Of a DNA stretch of 64,000 nt, positions 34,801 to 43,061 are shown piece after piece. The DNA is taken from the NCBI GenBank assembly GCA_030431255.1, contig JAUIJL010000020.1, positions 1 through 64,000 on the forward strand. The letters are read 5' to 3'. The position numbers were made by a program, and so were the translations under genes. Source of the stretch: Thermoanaerobaculia bacterium (lineage in GTDB: Bacteria > Acidobacteriota > Thermoanaerobaculia > Multivoradales > J023). A model generated the notes under the pieces. That model did no database searches and was not told the origin of the DNA. It saw only the letters and a program-made list of their open reading frames with translations. The first letter of the stretch is position 1. Every line of letters starts with the position of its first letter.

Positions 34801-37800
34801 GATGCCCGGAGCCAACCAATCGCCGTTGCCGTCCTGCAACGGAATATCTTGCAAGGCGTCCAGATCGTATTCCTCGGGACCTTCGCCGAAGATATCGACG
34901 TTGGGCAAGGAATCCGACAGCTTCACGATGATCGGCATCCGGGTGGGATCAGCCTCGGCCATCATCAGCTCGTGGACCTTTTGCAGGGTCAACGGCACCG
35001 GGGTCGTGGCCTGCCACGGGATGTCGTTCATGTTGAGCTGGGTCAACACCTCATCGAGGTAATCGAAGTCGTCGGTCAGACCGCTACGGACTTTGACCGC
35101 GATGTTCAGGTTGTAGTCGACATCGTTCTTGCCGCTGAAGGTCACCAGGCCGGCTCGGCTACCGTTGTTGAAAGCCGACAGCGTGGTATTGAGCTGCTTG
35201 AGCGCGGACTTGGACGCTTGGAATTTGGAGGTATCTCCGGGGAATTCCCACGTCATGGAGCCCGACATGTCGAGCACGTAGAACACATCCAACGGAAGGT
35301 TCGGGTCGCAGCTATCGGGACCGGGATCCGGCGGATTCTCGGTATCCGGTTGGCAGATGGCGAAGTCGTCCAGCTCGGCGGTGAACACGGTCGCCGGGCT
35401 TTCGGAGGCAGCCATGACACCGATCAAAGCCGTTCCGTCCAAGTCGGCGATGGCCGCGGAGCCGCCCAGGCCACCGGCCGGGGTGATCCACGTCAAGCCG
35501 CCGTCCGGGGACATGCCGACCGAGATCTCGCCGTTGCGCCGCTCGATGGACAAGCGCACCGGCAGGGTCACGCCCTGCAGGGTCGAGCCCATCTCCACCG
35601 GCACCGCGCCGTCGGCGGTGCGGGCGTCGAAGAGCACAGCAGGCCCACCACCATTGAAGCTCGGCTCGACCATCACCATCACACGGGCAGCGTCGGAGCC
35701 GGAGCCGCTGCGCAGGGTCAGACCCGCCTTGCGGTGGTTGCCGCCGGCGTCCACGGGGAAACCGTTGACGTCGATCTCGGCCCGGAGCTCGCCGGTCACC
35801 GATTGGTACACGAAGTATCCGTTGTCGTCACCGTGATAGAGGTCGGAGCCGTTGGAGGAAATCAACAAGCTTCCGCCCTGCTCGACCACCGAGCCTTGGT
35901 CGTCGTCGCCGATCGAGGTGCTCATCCAATCGCCGGAGACGATGCCGTCCCCAAAGTCGTCACCACGACAGCCGGGCTGCGAGGTGTCCGAGACCTCCTC
36001 GTAGCCGAAGTCGAGATCCGTTCGGTCCTCTCCGTCGGCCAGGGTGAAGGTGGTGCTGTGGGGCGTGCCCGTGCCGTCGGCATCGAAGGTCGGCAGACGC
36101 ACCGACTCGGGCAAAGTGCTCGGCTGGATGCGCACGGTGTAGGTATCCGGCAGCAAACCTTCGAACATGTAGATGCCGTCGTTGTCGGTGGTCGCCGTGT
36201 CGATGATGTTGCCGTTGCCGTCCACCAGCTCGACGACCACTCCGGAGATGCCCGGCTCACCGTCGTTCTGCTCACCGTTGCCGTCCAGGTCGTGCCACAC
36301 GCGATCACCGATCGTCGAGCCGCAATCGACCGTCGAGACCAGCTGTTGCAATGCGGCCATCAAACCGCCGGCGTCATCGACACTGAAGACGCTGCCACTG
36401 GTGTAGTAGGCCGCGTACTCCAGAAGATCCTCGCGGAATTGCTCGCCGCCTTGGATGGCGATACCGAAGATCAACGTATCCGGCAGAGCGTCCTTGATGC
36501 GGTGGATCTCGTACATCGAGTCACCGAGGACCTTGCCTTTGTAGGTGTCGATGTCACCGTTATAACCGCCGGACCAGCTGACGGAGCCGCGGGAGCGGAA
36601 GTTGCCCTCATCGTCATAGAGACTGATGTTGGACACGTCGTTGAAGAGGTATTGCAGAGGCCCATAGCCGTTGCTGTCGACGTTGGGCACGGTGTCGGTC
36701 AATAGCACGACCACCGGAATCTTGTTGGTGTTGTCCTCGGGCAACAACACCTCGTCGAGGGTCCGCGCCAGGGCGATCGACAGGGGTGTCGAAGACGCCG
36801 GATCGATCGTCGTGACGTCGATGGCGGCAGCCGCTTGATCGACCGCGGCTAAATCCGTGGTCAAGTTGCTGCGGATCTTCACCGAAAGATTGCGATTGAA
36901 GTCGGGATCCCGGTTGCCCGCGAAGGTCACCAACGCCGCCGCGCTACCCGGCAGGTTGGCGGTCAACGACGCGTTCATGGCGTAGATCGCGCTACGGGCG
37001 GCATCGAGCTTGGAATCGGCGCCCGGGTAGACGTCGGTCATCGAGCCCGAGCTGTCCAACAAATAGGCGATGTTGGGCACGCGATTGGGATGACATCCGA
37101 CGGCCGGAGGCGGCACGGGAATCTCCGTGCCCTCGGGCACGCAGAGGGAGAAGTCGTCGAATTCGGCGGTCAGCAGGGTCGACGCGTCGTAAGAAGCGAC
37201 ATTGACACCGACGGTCATGTCGGCGCCCCCAGCGATGTTGACCTGACCTCCAGCGGCACCCGCGGGAACGATCCAGCTATTACCACCGTTGGTCGAGTAG
37301 TAGACCGTGAAGAGGTCGTCACGGCGATCGATGGCCACGTGCACCGGCAGGGAGACATTGATCGGCGTCGAAGCCAGCTCCCGGGCGACCCCGTCCACAC
37401 CCCGGTAGTCGAATTGCAACGCGGTGGTGTTGTAGAACGGATGGTTCGGGATGAATTGAACGAAAATTCGGGGAGCGTCATCCTCGAGACCGAAACGAGC
37501 CATCAGGCCCAGCTTGCGATAGTCACCACCTTGATCACCGGGAACGTCGGTAATCTTGACCTCGGCGCGATAGTCACCGCTGACCGATTGATGCACATAG
37601 ACCGCGTTGTCCGTGCCGTGATAGAGGCTGGTGCCGTTGCCGGACACCTGGAGCGCACCGTCGACGACGGCCGCCGAGCCGGTGTCCGCGTCTCCCAAAT
37701 AGGAAACCGTCCAATCCGCGCTCAAGGTATCCCCGCCGAAGCCGTCGTCCGTGCAGCTCGCCGAATCCAAGGAGCTGGTCGAAGCGACCCTTTGCTCCCC

Positions 37801-38454
37801 CTCGTCGGAGGCGAATGGATCCAACACCCGGCCCATCAGGGCTTGGGTGTCCGCGGCCGGCAGCAGGGCTTTGGTCGAGCCGCTGTTGAGCACGTCGGCA
37901 GATCCTTGGCTGGTGCCCAGGCTCGGCACGTCCAGGTGCAAGGGCACGATGCCGTCGCAAGGAACTCGAACCGCGAAGCGCCGACTCATCGTCGCCGGCG
38001 CTCCCGAGGCGTCCACACCGTAGGCGTAGGACACGTCGATTTGGAAGGCAGCTCCGCCGCGAACGACCAGATTCTCTTTTGAGGTCGCGTTGCGGACCTG
38101 GCTGAAGGCCTGGGCGACGAAAAGCTCGCCTTCCTGGCGGAAAGCCTGGATTTGTGCTCCGGGCACAAACGCCGCCTGCCCCTCGGGATTGCGCCACTCG
38201 ACCCTGACGATGCCCGCGCATTCCGAGCCGCCACCCGCGATGTAGATGTCTTGAGCTCGCTGGTTTGCGGCTTTCTCGGCAGCCGGGCTCGAGCCGATGA
38301 ATCCTTCCGCTTGAAGGATTCCGAGAGCTCGTGGATTTTTGTTGGTGAATTGGGGCAATTCATCGGCGGCGAATGCCGTCGATACGCCACAAAGCATCGC
38401 GAGGGCGAGAATTCCGCTTAGGAATCTCTTGTGGGGGCTCGTTCTCTTCATCAT
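31804..38454 (-). CDS. Giant secreted multi-domain protein: VWA, SdrD-like B domains, lectin-like domains, TPGFWKNH module
   Basis: The product is 2,216 residues with a signal peptide (RFLSGILALAMLCGVSTAFA). Rough order: N-terminal domain; lectin-like domain 1 (~255-450); VWA 1 with MIDAS DSSGS (~467); SdrD/CNA-B-like 1 (IGDRVWHDLDGNGEQ, ~711-825); lectin-like 2; VWA 2 with DMSGS (~1061); SdrD-like 2 (IGDRVWNDANGNG, ~1316); lectin-like 3; and two ~170-residue repeats, each with GGHAVWLPGI or GNHAISMPGI. A (GGGGGD)n linker (~2017-2065) and a C-terminal module starting CPRTPGFWKNH follow. This is an adhesin-like architecture for binding surfaces or partner proteins through metal-dependent VWA sites. 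No LPXTG, PEP-CTERM or T9SS tail is seen. The anchor is unknown. ATG 38451 is an equal start. It is monocistronic and ends at a terminator. Confidence 0.88.
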   Translation of the reverse strand: MMKRTSPHKRFLSGILALAMLCGVSTAFAADELPQFTNKNPRALGILQAEGFIGSSPAAEKAANQRAQDIYIAGGGSECAGIVRVEWRNPEGQAAFVPGAQIQAFRQEGELFVAQAFSQVRNATSKENLVVRGGAAFQIDVSYAYGVDASGAPATMSRRFAVRVPCDGIVPLHLDVPSLGTSQGSADVLNSGSTKALLPAADTQALMGRVLDPFASDEGEQRVASTSSLDSASCTDDGFGGDTLSADWTVSYLGDADTGSAAVVDGALQVSGNGTSLYHGTDNAVYVHQSVSGDYRAEVKITDVPGDQGGDYRKLGLMARFGLEDDAPRIFVQFIPNHPFYNTTALQFDYRGVDGVARELASTPINVSLPVHVAIDRRDDLFTVYYSTNGGNSWIVPAGAAGGQVNIAGGADMTVGVNVASYDASTLLTAEFDDFSLCVPEGTEIPVPPPAVGCHPNRVPNIAYLLDSSGSMTDVYPGADSKLDAARSAIYAMNASLTANLPGSAAALVTFAGNRDPDFNRNLSVKIRSNLTTDLAAVDQAAAAIDVTTIDPASSTPLSIALARTLDEVLLPEDNTNKIPVVVLLTDTVPNVDSNGYGPLQYLFNDVSNISLYDDEGNFRSRGSVSWSGGYNGDIDTYKGKVLGDSMYEIHRIKDALPDTLIFGIAIQGGEQFREDLLEYAAYYTSGSVFSVDDAGGLMAALQQLVSTVDCGSTIGDRVWHDLDGNGEQNDGEPGISGVVVELVDGNGNIIDTATTDNDGIYMFEGLLPDTYTVRIQPSTLPESVRLPTFDADGTGTPHSTTFTLADGEDRTDLDFGYEEVSDTSQPGCRGDDFGDGIVSGDWMSTSIGDDDQGSVVEQGGSLLISSNGSDLYHGDDNGYFVYQSVTGELRAEIDVNGFPVDAGGNHRKAGLTLRSGSGSDAARVMVMVEPSFNGGGPAVLFDARTADGAVPVEMGSTLQGVTLPVRLSIERRNGEISVGMSPDGGLTWITPAGGLGGSAAIADLDGTALIGVMAASESPATVFTAELDDFAICQPDTENPPDPGPDSCDPNLPLDVFYVLDMSGSMTWEFPGDTSKFQASKSALKQLNTTLSAFNNGSRAGLVTFSGKNDVDYNLNIAVKVRSGLTDDFDYLDEVLTQLNMNDIPWQATTPVPLTLQKVHELMMAEADPTRMPIIVKLSDSLPNVDIFGEGPEEYDLDALQDIPLQDGNGDWLAPGIVEWSGSFNGTTGTYSGKPLADTMNQIQAIAQSGTNARMFGITLVGDGMGLGTYSFDLDQYAAYYTHGEARTAETADELVIQLISLLQGIYCGEEGLGIIGDRVWNDANGNGVQDPDEVGIGGVTVELIDINGTVVATAVTENTGGYLFLDVPPGTYAVSVDPSTLPANLDQPTYDYDGLATPHTATVTVIQYQVILDADFGYETGEVDPDDPVVGCVSDEFDGSVLGSAWQTANLGNADQGAVALVGGELHVTGDGTAMFADDHGHFVYRGVNNEAFRVEVDVVGSDEGGATIYRKTGLAVRAGLGSLSPRVYIQYQPLWPDARGSLQFRYRTAEGADGGATWATSYVDPTLPVRLAIEKDGDTYIAEFSQDGGTTWIRPSGGTQGEVTINMGDALLVGMTATSYSADTTLTGYFDNFGLCAEEDPGGGGVIVEDRCVDLAESSAYNSNGGHAVWLPGIAEDLIFYELGQMVEYADGTAKLTGTVLRESQTDRGFQVEINLTDRSDTPLHPDSPKKELSSSAYVPAGPADSDDWYYYHGFTATLTGVGAWEGAVVDVVQRGPDWQMGIGANNKNLDFGASAWLTYTTVQQPTTGATLNASGVGDFNLSLECPDATSEYCVTPAWGDKYSSSGNHAISMPGIAQDMLFTTTGDFQELDNGSAILTGTAYKSNDPAKSFDVVAHLQGRTTTPPPGSPKLELPGSAYFPNGPADPSTWWYYESFVATFTGQGDWAGAVVQITQRGPAWQLGIGASNKNVELGMSAWFDYEVVEQPTTGESLQSSGVGDFNVSIYEGSCPDDGGSGGGGDGGGGGDGGGGGDGGGGGDGGGGGDGGGGGDGGGGGDGGGDATWCPRTPGFWKNHVDEWNADSLEMGGTVYSTADLLYFLGYGGPDMSLKLARSLVATKLNLLEGSDPTTIQQSVDDSDAFLVDSPPGSSPSGADKTLAEALKDDLDGYNNNNIGCSGSDAGPNTPRRVTDNEIGNLGSETEGDSNQVTAPLR
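32265..32403. repeat. 18-base tandem repeat encoding (GGGGGD)n
   Basis: Six perfect-length GGGGGD units plus flanking variants are encoded by an 18-base unit (CCGCCGCCGCCGTCTCCA and variants, plus strand). Length is likely to vary by slippage. The encoded linker separates the repeats of the giant protein from its TPGFWKNH module. Confidence 0.92.
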
Positions 38455-38718
38455 GGGGGTCTGCTCCCAGTTCGGGGAAAGTGACGGATGGATCATAAGA
38501 TTCAGCTCTCGACAGGCGGAGATTTCTCCGTGATTTGTGTCGATTCCTGGTGTCATCTCTGAAATCACTAAAAATCCTGCGGAGACGACTTTCTCGCTAT
38601 GTAGATACACTCATCGCAAGAATGCACCATTCTAGGCCGTAGATCTTACGGCCCACATTACAAGCAGAAGTGTCCCGGCCCTTGAAATCAGCGGCGATTC
38701 GCGGTTAGTGCGGAGATC

Positions 38719-39612
38719 TTACGGGGTCTGAGCTCCACACAACATGACGAAATCGCGGGAGGGGTCCCCACCCCACTCTGTGCCCAGAATTTTCTCGGCC
38801 ATCCAGGATTTGTCTTGGGGCTCCAAGGTCGCCTCGGTCATTCGCCAAGCACGACGATTGAAACCCCCCAAAGCCGCGGACAGGCCGTCGGTTTCTTGAT
38901 TCTCTTGGGCATACTGATTCTCTTGGGCATACAAGCCTGGGTACGCACCCTCTGAAACCGCCCTCTGCCAAAAACCGAAGAGGGTGGCTGGATGCTTCAA
39001 CAAGGCACATAGGGAACCTGGCTTTTTCCGCCTCTGGTGGCGGCCGATCTCATGGGCGATCGACAGCAGATGGGCTCCGTAGTCCGTCTGGGCATGAAGA
39101 TAGGCTCCTCGCCGTGCGCCGGAGGGAGCCTCTTTCATCAGCTCATCGGACCGTCGGTCGACGAACTTAGAAATAGCACCCTGTCGGTCCGAGTGAGCAT
39201 CCAAAACCCGAGCCAAGCGGACTTCCAGGAGAGCTCGGAAAAAGGCATTCGATTCGTCGATCGCCAAGGGCTCTAGAGGGCGAAAACCCTTCTCCAGCTG
39301 CCCGTCCACCAAATAATCCCGAGAGACCAAAAGCCGTGGAGCCCGTAGACCCGGCAGAAGGCGTTCCGTGCCGAACGCGAATCCAAAGCCGGCCCGCGCA
39401 TTCCAGTCTCGCTCGGAAATGAAAAGGAACGGCGGCCAGTCCGGTCGTCTGTGGGACACGATCCAAAGGGGGCTGAGCCGCTCCGACAGCTCTTCCAGTG
39501 GCAATAGCTGGTGCTCCAGGGCGTCGGAGCTCTGCAACAAGGCCGTGAGGTGGTAATCGTTCGGGCCGTAGGCCCACCAGAAGGAAAATACCCAGATGGA
39601 GATACCGATCAC
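38719..39612 (-). CDS. Membrane-anchored protein of unknown function
   Basis: The product is 297 residues from GTG 39612, with GGAG some 14 bases upstream. One N-terminal hydrophobic segment (IGISIWVFSFWWAYG) would anchor or export it. The rest is soluble, with aromatic and charged segments (RRPDWPPFLFISERDWNAR, RAPRLLVSRDYLVDGQL). A His-rich helix (LLSIAHEIGRHQRRKK) resembles HExxH but has the spacing HEIGRH, so it is not a standard zinc protease motif. A doubled YAQENQ unit (GLYAQENQYAQENQETD) reflects a small internal duplication. It lies 22 bases after the PATAN/GAF gene and may be part of that transcript. No family was recognised. Confidence 0.6.
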   Translation of the reverse strand: MIGISIWVFSFWWAYGPNDYHLTALLQSSDALEHQLLPLEELSERLSPLWIVSHRRPDWPPFLFISERDWNARAGFGFAFGTERLLPGLRAPRLLVSRDYLVDGQLEKGFRPLEPLAIDESNAFFRALLEVRLARVLDAHSDRQGAISKFVDRRSDELMKEAPSGARRGAYLHAQTDYGAHLLSIAHEIGRHQRRKKPGSLCALLKHPATLFGFWQRAVSEGAYPGLYAQENQYAQENQETDGLSAALGGFNRRAWRMTEATLEPQDKSWMAEKILGTEWGGDPSRDFVMLCGAQTP

Positions 39613-39634
39613 TCTCGAATGCTCCGTCGGCGGA

Positions 39635-41254
39635 TCATCGAGACTCGATCTTGCGCCTCAACAGCTCGTTTTCGAACGCCACACCGACCTGTGCGGTCGC
39701 CAGCTCGAGGAGCTCGATGTCTTCGATTGCCTGTTGACTAGAGCCGTTGTCGGTATACACCACCGAGATTACCCGCTCTGAGCCCATCACCGGAAAGACC
39801 ACGACTTGCCCATTGCGCGGCGGACCCAAAAGTCGCCCGAGATCGGGCGGCAGCATCGCTTGGTCGAAACCCACGGATCTCGGTTGGCCGTCGGATATGC
39901 ACCTGGCTAAAACCCCTTCGTGATCCAAGGTCAAGCGCAGGTCTCGCGTGGCCTCCGCCAGGGGTCGGCCGTCGGCGCTGAAGCCGAATGCTCCGAGGGC
40001 GGACAGGCGATCTTCGCGAACCAGCAGCAGCACCGCCCGCTCTACGGATTCCGAGATGATGTGCATCAGATTGAGAGCCATGGTCGCCGACAGCAGACCC
40101 GAGCGGATGTCCGCCAGAACCCGGCGCAGGCGAGCGAATCCAGCCTTCTGGCGCCGGCTGCTCGCACTCTGCCCACCGGCATCGTGCAGGGTTCGCATCA
40201 AGCTGTGGAAGCAGGCGGCCATGGCCGCCGGATCCGCCGAGATCGCCGCGAGCGCCCCGGCTTCGAAGGCGCGGGTGGTGAGCTCGGGCGAATCGACGAT
40301 GGCAATGGTCGAGGAACGGGGCCGCGACCTTCGAATCGACAGCAGCTCCTCCAAGCCGTGGGCACCATCGCGAAGATCCAAAAGCACCACGGTGGGTGTC
40401 GGCTCCCCGGGAAGGCGGGTACCAGCCTCCCGCAGAGGCACTCGTACCACCTGGGCGATTTCCGGCTGGATGATGTCTTTGAGGTGCTCGGCGATCGTGC
40501 GATCGGGCGATACCACCTGTAACCTCCGGCTCGCGGCCTCGGGTAACAGACTCTCTTCGATCGGGTCCAGGTCCAGATCCCAATCGCCGATCGCCTCCGA
40601 CACCGACGCCAGGGCCATCTCCTCCCCCAGCTTGGCATCGGCTCGTTTCGAGGTTTCCTCCGGATCCGCGCCCGTGGAGAGCTCGGAGGTGGGCTTCAGC
40701 CGTCGGCGGACGAGGTCCGAAGGGTCTCCGCCCCGGGCCTCGTGCTCCCGGGCTTCGTCGAGAATCCTAGCCGCTTCGAGCAGCACCATCTGGGTGTTGA
40801 GATCCAGCTTCGGCAGAGCATCGCCGGGATAGAGGGCAATGTCTTCGATCGGCTTCAGCTCGTCCAGCGCAAATTCGAACGAGCCGGTGGTCCAGGTCAC
40901 GAGCTCGTAGATCGTGGCTTCGACCTGTGTCTGCAGCACGCGCTTAATTTCTTCGGATTCGAGAGCTCCGGAGGTCACCAGGATCTGACCGAAAGACCTC
41001 CTGGGTTGCTCCGAGCGTTGGACGCGAAGCATTTGCTCGACGACTTCCTCGGGCAGCACTGAAAGGGAAATGAGAAGCTCGGAGAGGGATTGAGACGAGG
41101 CCGACGTGGCGCTGACGATTTGTCCACGATGGAAACCTATTTCCGCCTCCTCGGAGCCCCGGACCAGAGACAGTGTTCCGGTCCGCCGCCCCAAATGCAC
41201 AAACTGCATGACATCCGCTAGGGATACGTCTTCTAGCTTGCCGTTGAGGCTCAC
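39635..41254 (-). CDS. PATAN (DUF4388) - receiver-like - GAF signalling protein
   Basis: The product is 539 residues. The N-terminus is a DUF4388/PATAN domain (MSLNGKLEDVSLADVMQFVH, GTLSLVRGSEEAEIGFHRGQ, TGSFEFALDEL), known from PatA-type and myxobacterial signalling proteins. A charged linker leads to a response-regulator-like fold (~245-355: VVSPDRTIAEHLKDII, PTVVLLDLRDGAHGLEELL, AFEAGALAAISADPAA). It has a possible phospho-acceptor Asp in VVLLDLRD but lacks a clear acidic pair and the Lys-Pro. A C-terminal GAF domain (~380-530) follows. It probably integrates signals with the adjacent Che system; it is transcribed away from cheA with the GAF and CheY genes. Confidence 0.82.
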   Translation of the reverse strand: MSLNGKLEDVSLADVMQFVHLGRRTGTLSLVRGSEEAEIGFHRGQIVSATSASSQSLSELLISLSVLPEEVVEQMLRVQRSEQPRRSFGQILVTSGALESEEIKRVLQTQVEATIYELVTWTTGSFEFALDELKPIEDIALYPGDALPKLDLNTQMVLLEAARILDEAREHEARGGDPSDLVRRRLKPTSELSTGADPEETSKRADAKLGEEMALASVSEAIGDWDLDLDPIEESLLPEAASRRLQVVSPDRTIAEHLKDIIQPEIAQVVRVPLREAGTRLPGEPTPTVVLLDLRDGAHGLEELLSIRRSRPRSSTIAIVDSPELTTRAFEAGALAAISADPAAMAACFHSLMRTLHDAGGQSASSRRQKAGFARLRRVLADIRSGLLSATMALNLMHIISESVERAVLLLVREDRLSALGAFGFSADGRPLAEATRDLRLTLDHEGVLARCISDGQPRSVGFDQAMLPPDLGRLLGPPRNGQVVVFPVMGSERVISVVYTDNGSSQQAIEDIELLELATAQVGVAFENELLRRKIESR

Positions 41255-41354
41255 TCGATTCTCATTCCACCGTAGTCGGGGCCTTTACCGAATTCGAACC
41301 GTCGGCTTGGGATGGACCGAGGTTTGGAGACCTGGATCTTTCCAAGAGGTTCCT

Positions 41355-42125
41355 TCAAGTGCTTCTGACCAATTGGACCAAGCTCTCCAGGGTACGCAGC
41401 TTGCGGTCCGTATTCGAATATACCCTAGCCGCAAATAACGCCGACGCGGCGTGGGCCGCCAGCAAATCGAGAAGATCGCGATCCTCAGCTCGCAAAATCG
41501 ACTTGTGATCGAAGAGCTTGAGCACCACCAAGACTCCGACGATCGCATCTTGCACCCGCAGCGGGACCGCCGCCACGACCCCGGATTCCCCTTCGGAGGC
41601 ACCCATGCGCAGGATACCGTCCTCCAGGGCGGCGTCCACCAGGGGATCGCCACCATGATAGCTGTCGCCGGTATAGAGACCGCTGGGGTCCTCCTCCCGG
41701 CCACGAGCTAGAGCGATCTCGCAAATCGACGAGCCTTCCTCACGCAAGAGCAGAGCGAATCGCTCGGCTCCCAGAAGGTCTACGGCGATCTCGGCGATGG
41801 TCGCTTGGACCTCACCGGGATCCAGTGTGGCGTGCAGCTGGAAGGTCGCGACGTAGAGGTTCATCAGCCTGCCGAGCTGATGCTCGGCTTCGACGAGGCG
41901 ACTGGTCAGCTCCTGGCGATCTTTGTCGCGATCACTGAGGCGCCCTTCGAGCTCTTGAATTCTGCCGTCCGCGGAGGAGCCGTCGTCGGAGGCCGCCCCT
42001 TCTAGGGTCGGTCCTTCCGCAGCGCTAACCGTCCTCTGCTCGGCAATGGTGCCGAGCAGCTCCTTCGCTCGATCGAGAGCAGTGGTCAGCTCCACCAGAA
42101 GGTCTGCTGAGACCGTCTCACGCAT
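41355..42125 (-). CDS. Coiled-coil GAF-domain protein
   Basis: The product is 256 residues. An N-terminal helical and coiled-coil region (ELTTALDRAKELLGTIAEQ, then GRIQELEGRLSDRDKDRQEL) leads into a GAF domain (~90-240): NLYVATFQLHATLDPGEV, LLGAERFALLLREE, VVAAVPLRVQDAIVGVLVV, EDRDLLDLLAAHAASALF. There is no catalytic output, so it likely senses a small molecule or partner and acts through protein contacts. It lies 18 bases after the cheY-type gene and 100 bases before the PATAN gene, forming a three-gene minus-strand unit opposite cheA. Confidence 0.82.
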   Translation of the reverse strand: MRETVSADLLVELTTALDRAKELLGTIAEQRTVSAAEGPTLEGAASDDGSSADGRIQELEGRLSDRDKDRQELTSRLVEAEHQLGRLMNLYVATFQLHATLDPGEVQATIAEIAVDLLGAERFALLLREEGSSICEIALARGREEDPSGLYTGDSYHGGDPLVDAALEDGILRMGASEGESGVVAAVPLRVQDAIVGVLVVLKLFDHKSILRAEDRDLLDLLAAHAASALFAARVYSNTDRKLRTLESLVQLVRST

Positions 42126-42143
42126 GGCAGCTAGACTCCGTGC

Positions 42144-42503
42144 TCACAGTCGTTGAATGACCTCGAGCAGCTCCTGATTGCCGAAGGGCTTCTTGATGTA
42201 AGCCGCTGCGCCGGCCTCAAGACCTCGAATGGTGTCTTCTTCTTTTCCTTCAGTGCTGATGATCACCACCGGAATTTCCTTGAAGGCACTATCCGCTTTG
42301 ACTTGATTCAAGAATTCGAGACCGCTCATCCGCGGCATATTGATATCGAGAAGGATCAAATCGATGTCGGCGTGATTTCCAAGACACTGAAGGGCTTCTA
42401 GCCCATCATGGGCATGGATCAGCGAAAATTGCCGCAGAAGCACCTCAAACATCTTGTGGATCAGCTTCGAGTCATCGACCACCAGAATCTTCCGCGGTTG
42501 CAC
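42144..42503 (-). CDS. Single-domain response regulator, CheY-like
   Basis: The product is 119 residues from GTG 42503, chosen because a perfect AGGAGG lies six bases upstream; the ATG at 42578 would add 25 residues unlike the family. All receiver residues are present: acidic pair Asp10-Asp11 (ILVVDDSK), phospho-acceptor Asp53 (LILLDINMP), the Thr of VVIISTEG and the Lys of AYIKKPF. It is probably the phosphorylation target of the CheA encoded divergently. The output is unknown; in such clusters CheY may act on motility, pili or c-di-GMP enzymes rather than flagella, and no flagellar gene is in this window. Confidence 0.93.
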   Translation of the reverse strand: MQPRKILVVDDSKLIHKMFEVLLRQFSLIHAHDGLEALQCLGNHADIDLILLDINMPRMSGLEFLNQVKADSAFKEIPVVIISTEGKEEDTIRGLEAGAAAYIKKPFGNQELLEVIQRL

Positions 42504-43061
42504 CTCTATCCTCCTACGTGTCAGACCACCTACATCCGCTGGGGTGGAGCTGTCGTCTTCAAGTGAGGCTGGAGCCACGTTGTGGATGGCTCAAGGGATC
42601 ACAAATTGTCGTCAATCTCTCTGCTAGCGATCCGTGTCACACTCGACGACTTTCTTTGACACAGTGAGCGGTTAGCCTAGCCCAAGCTCGATGGGCTTGC
42701 AAGCCACCGGGCTCGCTGATGCCGATACTTTTCGTCGTCTGCCGACCGTCGTCCACCTTGACAAGCACTCGGGCTGAAAGGAGACTTCAAGACTATGGTC
42801 GATTCCGCCATCAGCCGTTGTCCAGCCCATTCCGCCGACAACGTCCGCGTTATCAACAGCATCGGTGTCCACGTCGTCCGGCTCGCGGCCGATGAGCGCC
42901 TCACGGGCTCAGCGGTGGGTTCCGAGGAATCCCCGGCGCCCCTCCACCTCGACATTATCTCTCGAAGAGACCCACAGACCCAACCCCTACGACAGATGTT
43001 TCTCGGACTTTGCCTTTCGACGTCTCGTGGAGCATCCGGGACAAGGCGCAGGACCTAGCCC
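42504..43061. other. 558-base divergent intergenic region between cheY-like and cheA genes
   Basis: No convincing gene is seen. A short plus-strand frame at 42795-43058 follows a GGAGA but shows no family likeness, and its start is not separated properly from cheA. A TTGACA box at 42758-42763 lacks a good -10 at 17 bases. The region must hold the promoters for both arms of the chemosensory cluster. Confidence 0.6.

Noticed and set aside
32749-36705. A 1,318-codon plus-strand frame opposite the giant VWA gene
   Set aside because: It is antisense to well-defined VWA and SdrD domains, rich in Val, Gly, His and Arg, and shows no domain; a GC-bias shadow.
39020-39060. HEIGRH as a zinc-protease HExxH motif
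   Set aside because: The spacing is one residue too long and no third ligand is evident.
42795-43058. An 87-codon plus-strand frame in the divergent che intergenic region
   Set aside because: Weak ribosome site, no recognisable family, and a promoter region is required here.
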